This document shows positions 36,146 to 45,908 of a stretch of 64,000 nt of DNA, in pieces. The notes beneath the pieces were generated by a model that was not told where the DNA came from, ran no database searches, and worked only from the letters and a program-made list of their open reading frames with translations. The DNA comes from Microvirga sp. 17 mud 1-3. GTDB lineage: Bacteria > Pseudomonadota > Alphaproteobacteria > Rhizobiales > Beijerinckiaceae. Within the stretch, counting starts at the first letter, position 1; each line of letters opens with the position of its first letter. The stretch covers positions 3,224,001 through 3,288,000 of the forward strand of contig NZ_CP029481.1 in NCBI RefSeq assembly GCF_003151255.1, in the 5' to 3' direction. The position numbers and the translations under genes are program-made.

Positions 36146-37576
36146 GTGCAGCATCACCATGACTTCTATATCGACGGCCGCTGGACCAAACCGGCCGGGC
36201 AGGACCTCATCGACGTCGTCAATCCCGCGACCGAGGAGGTTGTCGCCACCATTGCGGCGGGCGGGAGCGGCGACGTGGACAAGGCCGTCGCAGCCGCGCG
36301 GCGCGCCTTCGAGACCTATGCCTGGACGACCCGCGCGGAGCGCCTGGATCTCCTGAACAGGATCGTCGAGATCTACCGGCAGCGCACCGATGATCTCGCG
36401 GAGGCCGTCTCGACCGAAATGGGCGCGCCCATCGCCTTCGCACGCGAGCGCCACGTGCCGGCGGGCCTGGGCCATCTGACCCGCGCCATCGAGGTCCTGA
36501 AGGACTACGTGTTCGACGAGCGGATCAACGCCACCCTGATCGCCCGCGAGCCTATCGGCGTGGTCGGTCTGATCACGCCCTGGAACTGGCCGCTCAACCA
36601 GATCGCCTGCAAGGTCGGCCCGGCGCTCGCGGCCGGCTGCACCATGGTGCTGAAGCCCAGCGAAGTGGCGCCCCTGTCGGCCCTCATCGTGGCCGAGATT
36701 CTGCACGAGGCCGGCGTGCCCGCGGGCGTCTTCAACCTGGTGAACGGCGACGGCCCGCATGTGGGCCAGGCCATCGTGAGTCATCCGGACATCGACATGG
36801 TCTCCTTCACGGGCTCGACCCGCGCAGGCATCCTGGTCGCCAAGGCGGCGGCCGACACGGTGAAGCGGGTCCACCAGGAACTGGGCGGCAAGTCTCCCAA
36901 CATCCTCCTGGACGATGCGGATTTCGACGCTGCAGTCACCCATGGAGCACGAGGCTGCTTCGCCAATAGCGGGCAATCCTGCAACGCGCCGACCCGTCTC
37001 CTCGTCCCGGCGGACCGGCAGGAGGAGGTGATCGCGATCGCCCGGCGCATCGCCGAAGAGACCGTGGCCGGCGACCCGAGAGCCGCCACGACCACCATTG
37101 GACCTGTCGTCAGCCGCACACAGTTCGAGCGCATTCAGCATCTCATCGAAACCGGCATCAAGGAGGGCGCGACCCTCGTGGCCGGCGGGCCCGGACGTCC
37201 GCAGGGGCTGAACCGGGGATATTATGTGCAGCCGACGGTCTTCGCCGATGTGCGAAACGACATGACCATCGCCCGGGAAGAGATCTTCGGCCCCGTCCTC
37301 AGCATCCTGCCCTATGAGACTGAGGAGGAGGCCATCCAGATCGCAAACGACACGGTCTATGGCCTCTCGAGCTATGTCACGTCGGGCGATATCGAGCGCT
37401 CCCGCCGCGTCGCGCGCAGGATCCGCGCCGGCATGGTGCACCTGAACGGATCGCGCGGCGACACGGCCGCCGCTTTCGGGGGCTACAAGCAGTCAGGCAA
37501 CGGCCGCGAATGGGGTCGCTTCGGCTTCGAGGAGTTCCTCGAAATCAAATCCATGTTCGGATACTACCCCGCTTAA
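36146..37576 (+). CDS. Aldehyde dehydrogenase (NAD(P)+)
   Basis: A 476-residue aldehyde dehydrogenase with the oxyanion N in TPWNWPLNQ, general base E245 in QELGGKSPN, catalytic C279 in GQSCNAPTRLL and the EEIFGPVLSI motif. It oxidises an aldehyde to an acid; the natural substrate is probably the semialdehyde released by the preceding aminotransferase. The start is GTG, preceded by CCGGAGAACG. Its stop is followed by a GC-rich hairpin shared with the convergent GNAT gene. Confidence 0.95.
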   Translation: MQHHHDFYIDGRWTKPAGQDLIDVVNPATEEVVATIAAGGSGDVDKAVAAARRAFETYAWTTRAERLDLLNRIVEIYRQRTDDLAEAVSTEMGAPIAFARERHVPAGLGHLTRAIEVLKDYVFDERINATLIAREPIGVVGLITPWNWPLNQIACKVGPALAAGCTMVLKPSEVAPLSALIVAEILHEAGVPAGVFNLVNGDGPHVGQAIVSHPDIDMVSFTGSTRAGILVAKAAADTVKRVHQELGGKSPNILLDDADFDAAVTHGARGCFANSGQSCNAPTRLLVPADRQEEVIAIARRIAEETVAGDPRAATTTIGPVVSRTQFERIQHLIETGIKEGATLVAGGPGRPQGLNRGYYVQPTVFADVRNDMTIAREEIFGPVLSILPYETEEEAIQIANDTVYGLSSYVTSGDIERSRRVARRIRAGMVHLNGSRGDTAAAFGGYKQSGNGREWGRFGFEEFLEIKSMFGYYPA

Positions 37577-37585
37577 GGCACAACC

Positions 37586-37608
37586 GGGCCGCGCCTGTCG
37601 CGCGGCCC
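37586..37608. terminator. GC-rich hairpin between convergent genes
   Basis: GGGCCGCGC (37586-37594) pairs perfectly with GCGCGGCCC (37600-37608) around a CTGTC loop. It lies between the stops of the aldehyde dehydrogenase and the minus-strand GNAT gene. No T run follows on either strand, so termination may be partial. Confidence 0.55.
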
Positions 37609-37611
37609 GTC

Positions 37612-38148
37612 TCAAGCGAGGACGGGAATCGGCTCGAACCGGTAGACGATCTCGGTCACTCTCTGGCCGCACAACTCCAGTTCCTGCTCCGGCCCGGCCA
37701 GTCCACCGAGCGTCTCGTAGAAACGGCGGGCAGCCTCGTTGTCCTTGAGGACCCAGAGGCCCGCGGACGCGAAACCGTGGCCCACGAAGTGACCGAACAG
37801 GCCTGCCATGAGGGTCCTTCCGAGCCCCCGGCGCTTGGCCTGATCGAGGAGGTAGATCGCGTAGATCTCGGCATCCGTACCGAGCGGCTCCGCTCCTTCG
37901 GAGCGCACCGGGCCGCCGGCCGCGAAGCCGACGATCTCGCCCTCCCGGTTCCGGCCGACGAGGGCCAGCCTCCCCGGATCGGTTTCGGCAAGGTTCTGCC
38001 GCCACATCCGGGTCCGCTCCTCGACCGAAAGGCCCGCGAGGGAGGCAGGGTTCAGGAGACCCGCATAGGATTCGCGCCAGCCCTGCACATGGACCCGGGC
38101 GATGGCTTCCGCATCCGCGACCGTCGCCGGGGCGACGTGAAAACTCAC
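37612..38148 (-). CDS. GNAT family N-acetyltransferase
   Basis: A 178-residue GNAT protein. The start region GWRESYAGLLNPASLAGLS, motif A IYLLDQAKRRGLGRTLM (acetyl-CoA loop RRGLGR) and motif B WVLKDNEAARRFYETLGG are all typical of the RimI-like branch. The start is a GTG that overlaps the pheA stop as GTGA (38145-38148), which is why a longer frame reading back into pheA should be ignored. The substrate is unknown. Confidence 0.88.
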   Translation of the reverse strand: MSFHVAPATVADAEAIARVHVQGWRESYAGLLNPASLAGLSVEERTRMWRQNLAETDPGRLALVGRNREGEIVGFAAGGPVRSEGAEPLGTDAEIYAIYLLDQAKRRGLGRTLMAGLFGHFVGHGFASAGLWVLKDNEAARRFYETLGGLAGPEQELELCGQRVTEIVYRFEPIPVLA

Positions 38149-38999
38149 TCGGCCGCTTCCCTGATCTTTTCCCGGAAGGGGCTCGCCGGATAGACGCCGA
38201 GGATGCGCAATTCGCGGGAGAAGAAATCCAGCTCCTCCAGGGCACGCCTCAGGTTGAGGTCCTCGGGATGGCCGTCCACCTCCGCGTAGAACTGCGTCGC
38301 CGTGAAGCCGCCCTCCAGCATGTAGCTTTCGAGCTTCGTCATGTTGATGCCGTTCGTCGCGAAGCCGCCGAGCGCCTTGTAGAGGGCTGCCGGCAGGTTG
38401 CGGACGCGGAACACGAAGCTCGTGACGAGAGGCCCCTGCCCGGCCGGCGCCCATTTGGGCGTCTTGGACAGGATTACGAAGCGGGTCGTGTTATGCGCCT
38501 CGTCCTCCACGTCCTCCGCGAGAATCTTGAGGCCGTAGATGTCGGCGGCCATGCGCGGCGCAAGCGAGGCCTTCGTCCTGTCCTTCCACTCCGCCACCTC
38601 GCGGGCCGAGCCCGCGGTATCGCCCGACACATGGGCCTTCAGGCCGAGCTTGCGGATGATCTTGCGGCACTGGCCGAGCGCGTGAACATGGCTGTGCACG
38701 CTCTTGATGGTGCCGAGATCCGCGTCCGGCAGGCCCATGAGCTGGAAATGGATGGGCAGGAAATGCTCGCCCACGATGTGGAGGCCGGATGTCGGCAGGA
38801 GATGATGGATGTCGGCCACGCGCCCGGCGATGGAATTCTCGATCGGGATCATGGCGAGGCCGGCCTGGCCCTCGTCCACGGCCGCGAAGGCATCCTCGAA
38901 GGTCGGGCACGGCAGAACAGTCCAGTCGGGCAGGACCTGCTCGCAGGCCGTATGGGAATTGGCTCCCGGCTCGCCCTGGAACGAGATGAGCTTGTTCAT
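38145..38999 (-). CDS. pheA: Prephenate dehydratase
   Basis: A monofunctional prephenate dehydratase of 284 residues that makes phenylpyruvate for phenylalanine synthesis. The catalytic TTRF motif is present in HNTTRFVIL, and the dehydratase N-terminus [15 protein letters not shown] and [14 protein letters not shown] are intact. A C-terminal ACT domain ([20 protein letters not shown]) should give feedback inhibition by phenylalanine. There is no chorismate mutase domain, as usual in alphaproteobacteria. It overlaps the kdsB stop as ATGA. Confidence 0.96.
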   Translation of the reverse strand: MNKLISFQGEPGANSHTACEQVLPDWTVLPCPTFEDAFAAVDEGQAGLAMIPIENSIAGRVADIHHLLPTSGLHIVGEHFLPIHFQLMGLPDADLGTIKSVHSHVHALGQCRKIIRKLGLKAHVSGDTAGSAREVAEWKDRTKASLAPRMAADIYGLKILAEDVEDEAHNTTRFVILSKTPKWAPAGQGPLVTSFVFRVRNLPAALYKALGGFATNGINMTKLESYMLEGGFTATQFYAEVDGHPEDLNLRRALEELDFFSRELRILGVYPASPFREKIREAAE

Positions 39000-39739
39000 G
39001 ATGTCCTCCGGGCGGCGATCATGGCGCGCGCGCGTTCGAGATCCTCAGGCGTATCGACCCCAAGCGGCACGCCGCCCACGACGACCGCGTCGATGCGCAT
39101 GGCGGCCTCGAGCGCGCGCAGCTGTTCGAGCTTCTCCCGCATCTCGAGGGGAGACGGCGGAAGGGCCACGAAACGCTGCAGGGCTTTGCGCCGATAGGCA
39201 TAGAGGCCGATATGATGATAGAGGGGGCCGTCTCCGTAGGGAGCGGTGGCCCGGGTGAAGTAGAGCGCGCGGAACCGGCCGGGAGCGATTTCGCTTCCCA
39301 CCATCTTGACCACGTTCGGGTTGGTCCGCTCCTCCAGCCGCTCGATGGGCGCCACAAGGGTCGCGATGTCGACAGCCGCATCGGAGAGCGGCGCGACCGA
39401 CGCCGCGATAGCGGCGGGATCGATCGTGGGCAGGTCGCCCTGGACGTTCACCACCACGTCGTGACGCCCTTCCGGATCGAGCTTTTCCACAGCTTCGAAG
39501 ATCCGGTCCGAGCCGGAGGCGTGATCCGCGCGGGTCATCACGGCCTTGCCGCCTGCCCGGGTCACGGCCTCGGCGATGGCCTCGGCGTCCGTCGCGACCG
39601 CGACCGGGCCGACTCCGGCCTCCACGGCTCGGCGCCAGACATGGACGATCATCGGCTCGCCGGCGATTTCGGCCAGGGGCTTGTTCGGCAGGCGCGTGGC
39701 CGCGAGGCGGGCGGGAATCAGGACGAGGGAGTCGGACAT
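38996..39739 (-). CDS. kdsB: 3-deoxy-manno-octulosonate cytidylyltransferase
   Basis: KdsB activates Kdo with CTP for lipopolysaccharide core synthesis. The protein is 247 residues from the ATG at 39739. It has the nucleotide-binding [14 protein letters not shown], the [13 protein letters not shown] metal site and the HIGLYAYRR segment. The frame extends to 39796, but the [12 protein letters not shown] start fits the family. It overlaps pheA by four bases; this kdsB-pheA neighbourhood beside cycM is common in Rhizobiales. Confidence 0.96.
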   Translation of the reverse strand: MSDSLVLIPARLAATRLPNKPLAEIAGEPMIVHVWRRAVEAGVGPVAVATDAEAIAEAVTRAGGKAVMTRADHASGSDRIFEAVEKLDPEGRHDVVVNVQGDLPTIDPAAIAASVAPLSDAAVDIATLVAPIERLEERTNPNVVKMVGSEIAPGRFRALYFTRATAPYGDGPLYHHIGLYAYRRKALQRFVALPPSPLEMREKLEQLRALEAAMRIDAVVVGGVPLGVDTPEDLERARAMIAARRTS

Positions 39740-40002
39740 GAGGGGCACATCGGCAGGATTTCGGGGGTCCTTACCAAGGCTGGGCAGATTTGTCATGGTC
39801 CACGCCGCCTCGGCCTTGCATGAGGCAGGCCGGTCTTTTCGGAGCTATGCGACCAAGAGGCCGGCCAAAAACCGCCGGACCCCATTGTCAAACCCCCGTC
39901 TCTGCGGCTAAGCAACGCCACGGTCGCGGGCCCCCTCGCCCGCGCGCCATCCGTTTCGTCGCGCCGGTTCCGCCGCAGATTAAGGCGAGGAGAGCCTGAT
40001 TC

Positions 40003-40548
40003 ATGAATATCGAGACCAATAAGATCGCGGGCGCCGTGTTTGGGACGCTGCTCTTCGTGGTCGGCGTCAACGTCATCGCCAGCGGCATCTTCGCGCCGAA
40101 GACCCCCGCCGTCCCTGGCTACGATCTTCCGGCTCCCGAGGAAACCGCGGCCGCAGGCGGCGGCGAGGCTGCAGCAGCCCCGTCCGTGCCGCTTCCGGTC
40201 CTCCTGGCGAAGGCCGATCCGGCGAAGGGCCAGTCGGCCGCCAAGAAGTGCCAGGCCTGCCACAGCTTCGAGAAGGGCGGCCCGAACAAGGTCGGTCCGG
40301 ATCTCTACGGCGTGGTCGGACGCCCCGTCGCGTCGCACGAGGGCTTCAATTATTCGGGCGCCCTGAAGTCCAAGGGCGGTGAGTGGAGCTACGAAGAGCT
40401 CGACAAGTTCATCACCAACCCGAAGAAGGACGTGCCCGGCACCCTGATGGCCTTCGCGGGCGTCGCCAAGCCCGAGGAGCGGGCCGACATCCTGGCCTAC
40501 CTCCGGACCCTCTCGGACAACCCGGTGGCTCTGCCGGCCGCCCAGTAA
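40003..40548 (+). CDS. cycM: Membrane-anchored cytochrome c (CycM-type, c552)
   Basis: A 181-residue class I c-type cytochrome. An uncleaved N-terminal membrane anchor (about 8-30) and an Ala/Pro-rich linker precede the haem domain, with C83-x-x-C86-H87 and a likely axial methionine in GTLMAFAGV. Homologues shuttle electrons from the bc1 complex to cytochrome oxidase in rhizobia. It is divergent from kdsB across a 263-base gap in which I see no clear motif, and is followed by a good terminator, so it is monocistronic. Confidence 0.93.
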   Translation: MNIETNKIAGAVFGTLLFVVGVNVIASGIFAPKTPAVPGYDLPAPEETAAAGGGEAAAAPSVPLPVLLAKADPAKGQSAAKKCQACHSFEKGGPNKVGPDLYGVVGRPVASHEGFNYSGALKSKGGEWSYEELDKFITNPKKDVPGTLMAFAGVAKPEERADILAYLRTLSDNPVALPAAQ

Positions 40549-40573
40549 GGCGCTTTCAGCACCCATTCGTCGC

Positions 40574-40604
40574 AAAGCCGGGCCTAAAGCCCGGCTTTTG
40601 TTTT
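40574..40604 (+). terminator. Rho-independent terminator after cycM
   Basis: AAAGCCGGGC (40574-40583) pairs with GCCCGGCTTT (40589-40598) around a CTAAA loop and is followed by TTTTG-TTTT. It lies 26 bases after the cycM stop. Confidence 0.92.
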
Positions 40605-40686
40605 GGGCCCACGCCCTTGCGCTCGTCCCATTCCGGACAAAAATGTATCGGTTTGTGAAAAGACACCTCACGTTCAGGAGTGCCTT

Positions 40687-42528
40687 GTGATCCGCCCCAC
40701 CCTGCTGAGCCTCCTCGCCTGCCTGGCCTTCTCGACCGTCGCAGCGCAGGAAACGCCCTGGCGCCATGGGTCGGCCCTGCTCGGCGAGCCGAAATATCCG
40801 GCCGGTTTCAAGCACTTCGACTATGTGAACCCGCAGGCGCCCAAGGGCGGCCTCGTCCGCTTCGGCGCTCAAGGGACCTTCGACAGCTTCAACATCGTCG
40901 TGGCAGGCGTGAAGGGCGCGCCCGAGCAGGGCCTCGGCCTCGTCTACGAGACCCTGGTCACCCCCTCGCTCGACGAGCCGAGCGCCTCCTATGGGCTCCT
41001 GGCCGAGGCTTTTTCGTATCCGGAGGATTATTCGTCCGTCTCGTTCCGCCTGCGCCCCGAGGCCCGGTGGCAGGACGGCAAGCCCGTCACGGCCGATGAC
41101 GTGATCTATTCCTTCGAGGTCCTGAAGGCGAACAGCCCCACCTATGCCTTCTATTACAAGAACGTGGTCAAGGCCGAGAAGACCGACGACCGGGAGGTGA
41201 CGTTCACGTTCGACCAGAAGGGCAACCGGGAACTGCCCCAGATCATGGGCCAGCTCCTCGTCCTGCCCAAGCACTGGTGGGAGGGCACGGGTCCCGACGG
41301 GCGCAAGCGCGACGTGACCCAGACGAGCCTGGAGCCGCCTTTGGGCTCCGGACCTTACCGGATCAAGAGTTTCGAGGCCGGACGCAACGCCACCTACGAG
41401 CGCGTGAAGGACTACTGGGGCGAGACCCTGAACGTGAATGTCGGGCAATATAATTTCGACGAGGTCCGCTACGAATATTACCGCGACGCCACGGTGCTCC
41501 TCGAAGCCTTCAAGGGTGATCGGATCGACTTCCGGACCGAGAACAGCGCCCGGAACTGGGCGACCGGCTATGATTTCCCGGCCCGCCAGCAGGGCCGCGT
41601 CGTCCTGGAGGAATTCCCGATCCGGGCTTCCGGCGTGATGCAGGCCTTCGTGCTCAACCTGCGGCGTGACAAGTTCAAGGATCCCCGGGTCCGGCGCGCC
41701 TTCAATCTCGCCTTCCCGTTCGAGGAGATCAACAAGACGATCTTCTCTGGACAGTATGAGCGCATCTCGAGCTATTTCTACGGGCTCGAGCTCGCCTCCT
41801 CGGGCCTGCCCGAGGGCCGGGAGCGGGAGATTCTGGAATCCGTGAAGGACAAGGTTCCGCCTCAGGTCTTCACGACGCCCTACAAGAACCCGGTCGGCGA
41901 TACGCCCGAGACCGTGCGCGCCAACCTGCGCGAGGCGGACCGCCTGCTGCGCGAAGCGGGCTGGGAGCTCAAGGACCGCCGCCGTGTGAACGCCAAGGGC
42001 GAGGTGCTGACCGTCGAGCTCCTCGGCAGCAGCCAGAACGACGAGCGGGTCTACCTGCCCTACAAGGCCTCCCTCGACCGTCTCGGCATTGTTACGAGCG
42101 TCCGGATCGTCGATGACGTGCAATACGTGAACCGGACCCGGTCGTTCGATTTCGACATCATTTCGGGCATCTGGGGCCAAAGCCTCTCGCCCGGCAACGA
42201 ACAGCGCGAATTCTGGGGCTCCCAGGCGGCCGGACGGGAAGGCTCCCGCAATCTGGCTGGGATCAGCGATCCGGGGGTTGATGCCCTGATCGACAAGGTG
42301 ATCTACGCCACGGACCGGGACGACTTGGTGGCGGCCACGAAGGCCCTCGACCGGGTGCTGCTGGCTCACGATTATGTGGTTCCGCAATGGACCTACCGGA
42401 AGCAGCGGACCGCCCGCTGGGACCGCTTCAGCCATCCAGAGACCATGCCGCGCTACGGCGCCGCCGGCTTCCCGACGATCTGGTGGTACGACACCGCCAA
42501 GGCCGCCAAGACGGGAGCAGCGCGATGA
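40687..42528 (+). CDS. yejA: ABC transporter substrate-binding protein, YejA-like (first copy)
   Basis: A 613-residue family 5 binding protein of the YejA type, associated with import of peptides such as microcin C in E. coli. A GTG start at 40687 follows CAGGAG and gives a Sec signal peptide (LLSLLACLAFSTVAA). The mature start RHGSALLGEPKYPAGFKHFDYVNP and GSGPYRIKSFEAGR are YejA features. The stop overlaps the start of a second yejA-like gene as ATGA, so the two are translated together. Confidence 0.9.
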   Translation: MIRPTLLSLLACLAFSTVAAQETPWRHGSALLGEPKYPAGFKHFDYVNPQAPKGGLVRFGAQGTFDSFNIVVAGVKGAPEQGLGLVYETLVTPSLDEPSASYGLLAEAFSYPEDYSSVSFRLRPEARWQDGKPVTADDVIYSFEVLKANSPTYAFYYKNVVKAEKTDDREVTFTFDQKGNRELPQIMGQLLVLPKHWWEGTGPDGRKRDVTQTSLEPPLGSGPYRIKSFEAGRNATYERVKDYWGETLNVNVGQYNFDEVRYEYYRDATVLLEAFKGDRIDFRTENSARNWATGYDFPARQQGRVVLEEFPIRASGVMQAFVLNLRRDKFKDPRVRRAFNLAFPFEEINKTIFSGQYERISSYFYGLELASSGLPEGREREILESVKDKVPPQVFTTPYKNPVGDTPETVRANLREADRLLREAGWELKDRRRVNAKGEVLTVELLGSSQNDERVYLPYKASLDRLGIVTSVRIVDDVQYVNRTRSFDFDIISGIWGQSLSPGNEQREFWGSQAAGREGSRNLAGISDPGVDALIDKVIYATDRDDLVAATKALDRVLLAHDYVVPQWTYRKQRTARWDRFSHPETMPRYGAAGFPTIWWYDTAKAAKTGAAR

Positions 42529-44390
42529 CCCGGCCCACCCGCCGCACCGTCCTTCTCGGCAGCGCCGCGGCCGCCCTCCTCGGCAGCCGTGCCGGTACGG
42601 CCCTCGCGCAGGAAGCGACCTCCGGCGAGGTCCACGGCCTGTCCAGCTTCGGCGACCTCAAATACGGGCCGGATTTCAAGCATTTCGACTATGTGAACCC
42701 GCAGGCGCCCAAGGGCGGCTCCCTGGCGATCCAGATCCGGCAGGCGGTCGGCAACCAGAACTTCGACACCTTCAACACCCTCAACGTCTTCGTCCTGAAG
42801 GGAGATGGCGCCGCCGGGATGTCCGCGACCTTCGACAGTCTGATGGCGGGTTCCGGGGATGAGCCCGACGCTCTGTACGGCCTCGTGGCGCGGGCGGTGC
42901 GCATCTCCGACGACAAATCGACCTATCGCTTCCTGCTGCGCCCGGAGGCGCGGTTCCATGACGGCTCGCGCCTGACCGCCAATGACGCGGCCTTCTCGCT
43001 CAACATCCTCAAGGAAAAGGGCCACCCCACCTTCAGGCTTCTCCTGACGCAGCTGGAGAGCGCCGAGGCGGAGGGCGATGACGTGCTCCTCGTCCGGCTT
43101 TCGCCCAAGCGGAGCCGCGACCTGCATCTGGTGATCGCCGGAATGCCGATCTTCTCGCAGGCCTGGTGGCAGGGCCGTGACTTCGAGGCCTCCACCCTCG
43201 AGGCGCCCCTCGGGTCGGGCCCCTACAAGGTCGGCCATTTCGAGCAGGGCCGCTTCATCGAGTTCGAGCGCGTTCCGGATTACTGGGCCAAGGACCTGCC
43301 GGTGAATGTCGGGCAGAACAATTTCGACCGGATCCGCTACGAATATTTCCGCGACAGGATCGTCGCCTTCGAGGCCTTCAAGAACGGGACCCTGAACTTC
43401 AACGAGGAGTTCACGTCCCGCACATGGGCCACCGGCTACGATTTTCCTGCCCTTAAGGAAGGTCGCGTCAAGAAGGAGGAGATCCCCAACGAGGCTCCGT
43501 CCTCCATCCAGGGCTGGTACTTCAACACCCGCCGTGAAGCCTTCAAGGACCCGCGGATCCGTGAAGCGATCGGGCTTGCGTTCGATTTCGAGTGGACCAA
43601 CGCCAACATCATGTACGGGTCTTACGAGCGCCTGACCTCCTATTTCGAAAATTCCGAGATGAAGGCGGTCGGCCTGCCCTCGCCCGAGGAGGTCGCTCTT
43701 CTCGAACCGTTCCGGAAGGAGCTGCCGACATCGGTCTTCGGCGAGCCCTATATGCCCCCGGTCTCCGACGGCTCGGGCCAGGACCGGCGCCTTCTGCGCC
43801 GTGCGGACGAACTGCTGCGCGAGGCGGGCTGTAAGCGCGAGGGCGGCGTGCTCAAGCTGCCGAACGGGCAGCCCTTCACCATCGAGTTCCTCGACTTCCA
43901 GGCTGCCTTCCAGCCGCATGTGCAGCCCTTCCAGGCCAACCTGAAGCGCCTGGGCATCAACGCGCAGTCGCGCATCGTCGATGCGGCCCAATACCAGCGG
44001 CGGATGGAGGTCTACGATTTCGACATCGCCTCCCGTGCCCTGACGGGCTCGTCCACCCCGGGCGATTCCTTGCGGGTCGTCTATGGCTCGCAGGCCGGGC
44101 GGTCACCGGGCTCCTACAACGTCGCTGGCATCGACAACCCGGCCGTGGATGCGCTCATCGAGGTCATCGGATCGGCGAAGACGCGCCAGGAGCTGGTCAC
44201 CGCCTGCCGGGCCCTCGACCGGGTCCTGCGCGCCGGCCAGTACTGGGTGCCCATGTGGTTCAAGCCCGCGGACTGGTTCGCCTATTGGGACATGTTCTCC
44301 CGGCCGGCCGTGAAGCCGAAGCTGAGCTCCGGCGCGCCCGGGACCTGGTGGTACGACGCCGAAAAGGCCCGGCGGATTGGACGAGGCTGA
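42525..44390 (+). CDS. yejA: ABC transporter substrate-binding protein, YejA-like (second copy)
   Basis: A 621-residue homologue of the preceding protein; the blocks KHFDYVNPQAPKGG, GSGPYK and the RxRYEYxRD region are shared, but identity over the whole length is only moderate. Unlike the first copy it has a twin-arginine type signal (TRRTVLLGSAAAALLGS), so it may be exported folded by Tat. The ATG overlaps the first copy's stop. Two binding proteins with different export routes serving one permease complex suggests widened ligand range. Confidence 0.9.
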   Translation: MTRPTRRTVLLGSAAAALLGSRAGTALAQEATSGEVHGLSSFGDLKYGPDFKHFDYVNPQAPKGGSLAIQIRQAVGNQNFDTFNTLNVFVLKGDGAAGMSATFDSLMAGSGDEPDALYGLVARAVRISDDKSTYRFLLRPEARFHDGSRLTANDAAFSLNILKEKGHPTFRLLLTQLESAEAEGDDVLLVRLSPKRSRDLHLVIAGMPIFSQAWWQGRDFEASTLEAPLGSGPYKVGHFEQGRFIEFERVPDYWAKDLPVNVGQNNFDRIRYEYFRDRIVAFEAFKNGTLNFNEEFTSRTWATGYDFPALKEGRVKKEEIPNEAPSSIQGWYFNTRREAFKDPRIREAIGLAFDFEWTNANIMYGSYERLTSYFENSEMKAVGLPSPEEVALLEPFRKELPTSVFGEPYMPPVSDGSGQDRRLLRRADELLREAGCKREGGVLKLPNGQPFTIEFLDFQAAFQPHVQPFQANLKRLGINAQSRIVDAAQYQRRMEVYDFDIASRALTGSSTPGDSLRVVYGSQAGRSPGSYNVAGIDNPAVDALIEVIGSAKTRQELVTACRALDRVLRAGQYWVPMWFKPADWFAYWDMFSRPAVKPKLSSGAPGTWWYDAEKARRIGRG

Positions 44391-44402
44391 AGCTTGCACA
44401 CA

Positions 44403-44798
44403 ATGCGAAGCATAGCCGCCGTCAGAGGCGGGCCGCGCCTGATCCTGCGTCTCGAAGGCTTGGCGCTTTTTTCGCTCGCCACCGCGGGATTTGGCCTGTC
44501 CGGATTGTCCTGGTGGCTCTATGCGGCCCTGTTTTTCGTGCCCGATATCAGCTTCGCCGGCTATTGGGCGGGTCCTCGGAAGGGGGCTATCCTCTACAAT
44601 GCGCTTCATTCTACCATTGCGCCGGCCGTTCTTGCCGGATTGGGGCTGCTTATTGCAAAGCCGCTCCTGCTGGGGCTGGCCGCCATCTGGGCGGCCCATA
44701 TCGGATTCGACCGCATGTTAGGATATGGCTTGAAATACTCGTCTGCCTTCAATGACACTCATCTCGGCCGCATCGGCCGTCAGAGTGAAGACGCCTGA
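44403..44798 (+). CDS. DUF4260 family membrane protein
   Basis: A 131-residue protein with about four hydrophobic segments, matching the DUF4260 family ([29 protein letters not shown] and a C-terminal [10 protein letters not shown] are typical). Its function is unknown. It lies inside the yej operon: it follows the second yejA after 12 bases, and its TGA overlaps the yejB ATG (TGATG at 44796-44800). This coupling suggests it is expressed with the transporter, although DUF4260 genes usually stand alone. A TTG at 44394 is an alternative start. Confidence 0.8.
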   Translation: MRSIAAVRGGPRLILRLEGLALFSLATAGFGLSGLSWWLYAALFFVPDISFAGYWAGPRKGAILYNALHSTIAPAVLAGLGLLIAKPLLLGLAAIWAAHIGFDRMLGYGLKYSSAFNDTHLGRIGRQSEDA

Positions 44799-45907
44799 TG
44801 CTCGCCTATATCGCGCGCCGCATCCTCCTCATGATCCCGACCCTGCTCGGCATCATGCTGATCTCCTTCACTATCGTGCAATTCGCCCCGGGCGGACCGG
44901 TGGAGCGTATCATCGCGCAGCTTCAGGGCCAGGATACGGGCGCCACGTCGCGCATCTCCGGCGGGGGCGGCGATTTCTCGGGCGGCCAGAACGCCGGGGG
45001 TGGAGGCGGTGAATCCTCGTCCTCGCGCTATCGCGGCGCACAGGGGCTGGACCCGCAATTCATCAAGCAGCTGGAAGTGCAGTTCGGCTTCGACAAGCCC
45101 GCCTCCGAACGCTTCCTCAAGATGCTGTGGGATTATGCCCGCTTCGATTTCGGCAAAAGCTATTTCCGCGACATCTCGGTGCTCCAGCTCATCAAGGAGA
45201 AGCTGCCGGTCTCGGTCAGCCTCGGCCTGTGGATGACCCTGCTTTCCTACGCGATCTCGATCCCGCTCGGCATTCGCAAGGCCGTGCGGGACGGCTCGGC
45301 CTTCGATATCTGGACCTCCGGCATCGTGATCGTCGGCTATGCCATTCCGGGCTTCCTCTTCGCGATCCTGCTGATCGTGCTCTTTGCCGGCGGCTCGTTC
45401 TGGCAGATCTTTCCCTTGCGGGGTCTCACGTCGGAGAACTGGGAGCAGCTCTCCCTCGGCGGCAAGATCCTCGATTATTTCTGGCACATCACCCTTCCGA
45501 TCATCGCCATGGGGCTCGGCGCCTTTGCGACCTCGACGCTGTTGACGAAGAACTCCTTCCTGGACGAGATCCGCAAGCAATATGTCCTGACCGCCCGGAT
45601 GAAGGGCCTCTCGGAGCGGCAGGTGCTCTACGGCCACGTTTTCCGCAACGCCATGCTGATCGTGATCGCGGGCTTTCCAGGCGCCTTCATCAGCGCCTTC
45701 TTCGCAGGCGCGCTCCTGATCGAGACGATCTTCTCCCTCGACGGGCTGGGCCTCCTCTCCTTCGAGTCCATCGTCAACCGCGACTATCCGGTGGTGTTCG
45801 CGAACCTCTACATCTTCTCGCTCATGGGCCTTGCGGTGAACCTGATCTCGGATCTCACCTATACGTGGATCGACCCGCGCATCGATTTCGAGACGCGGGA
45901 GGTATGA
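44798..45907 (+). CDS. yejB: Peptide ABC transporter permease YejB
   Basis: A 369-residue inner-membrane permease of the Dpp/Yej family with the N-terminus [19 protein letters not shown] and a conserved [25 protein letters not shown]-type loop (split, about 265-287). A Gly/Ser-rich stretch at about 52-78 (GGGGDFSGG and [10 protein letters not shown]) lies in the first periplasmic loop and is probably disordered. yejE follows after one base. Confidence 0.94.
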   Translation: MLAYIARRILLMIPTLLGIMLISFTIVQFAPGGPVERIIAQLQGQDTGATSRISGGGGDFSGGQNAGGGGGESSSSRYRGAQGLDPQFIKQLEVQFGFDKPASERFLKMLWDYARFDFGKSYFRDISVLQLIKEKLPVSVSLGLWMTLLSYAISIPLGIRKAVRDGSAFDIWTSGIVIVGYAIPGFLFAILLIVLFAGGSFWQIFPLRGLTSENWEQLSLGGKILDYFWHITLPIIAMGLGAFATSTLLTKNSFLDEIRKQYVLTARMKGLSERQVLYGHVFRNAMLIVIAGFPGAFISAFFAGALLIETIFSLDGLGLLSFESIVNRDYPVVFANLYIFSLMGLAVNLISDLTYTWIDPRIDFETREV

Positions 45908-45908
45908 G

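Noticed and set aside
34667..37441. Very long antisense frame (924 codons) opposite the aminotransferase and aldehyde dehydrogenase genes
   Set aside because: It mirrors two well-conserved genes on the other strand, resembles no protein family and is expected from high-GC codon bias. Similar antisense frames at 20628-23306 and 39793-42435 were dropped for the same reason.
44395..44410. Operator-like TTGCACACAATGCGAA before the DUF4260 gene
   Set aside because: The right arm does not match GTGCAA and the spacing differs from the three LacI-type sites; it lies inside an operon, so it is probably chance.
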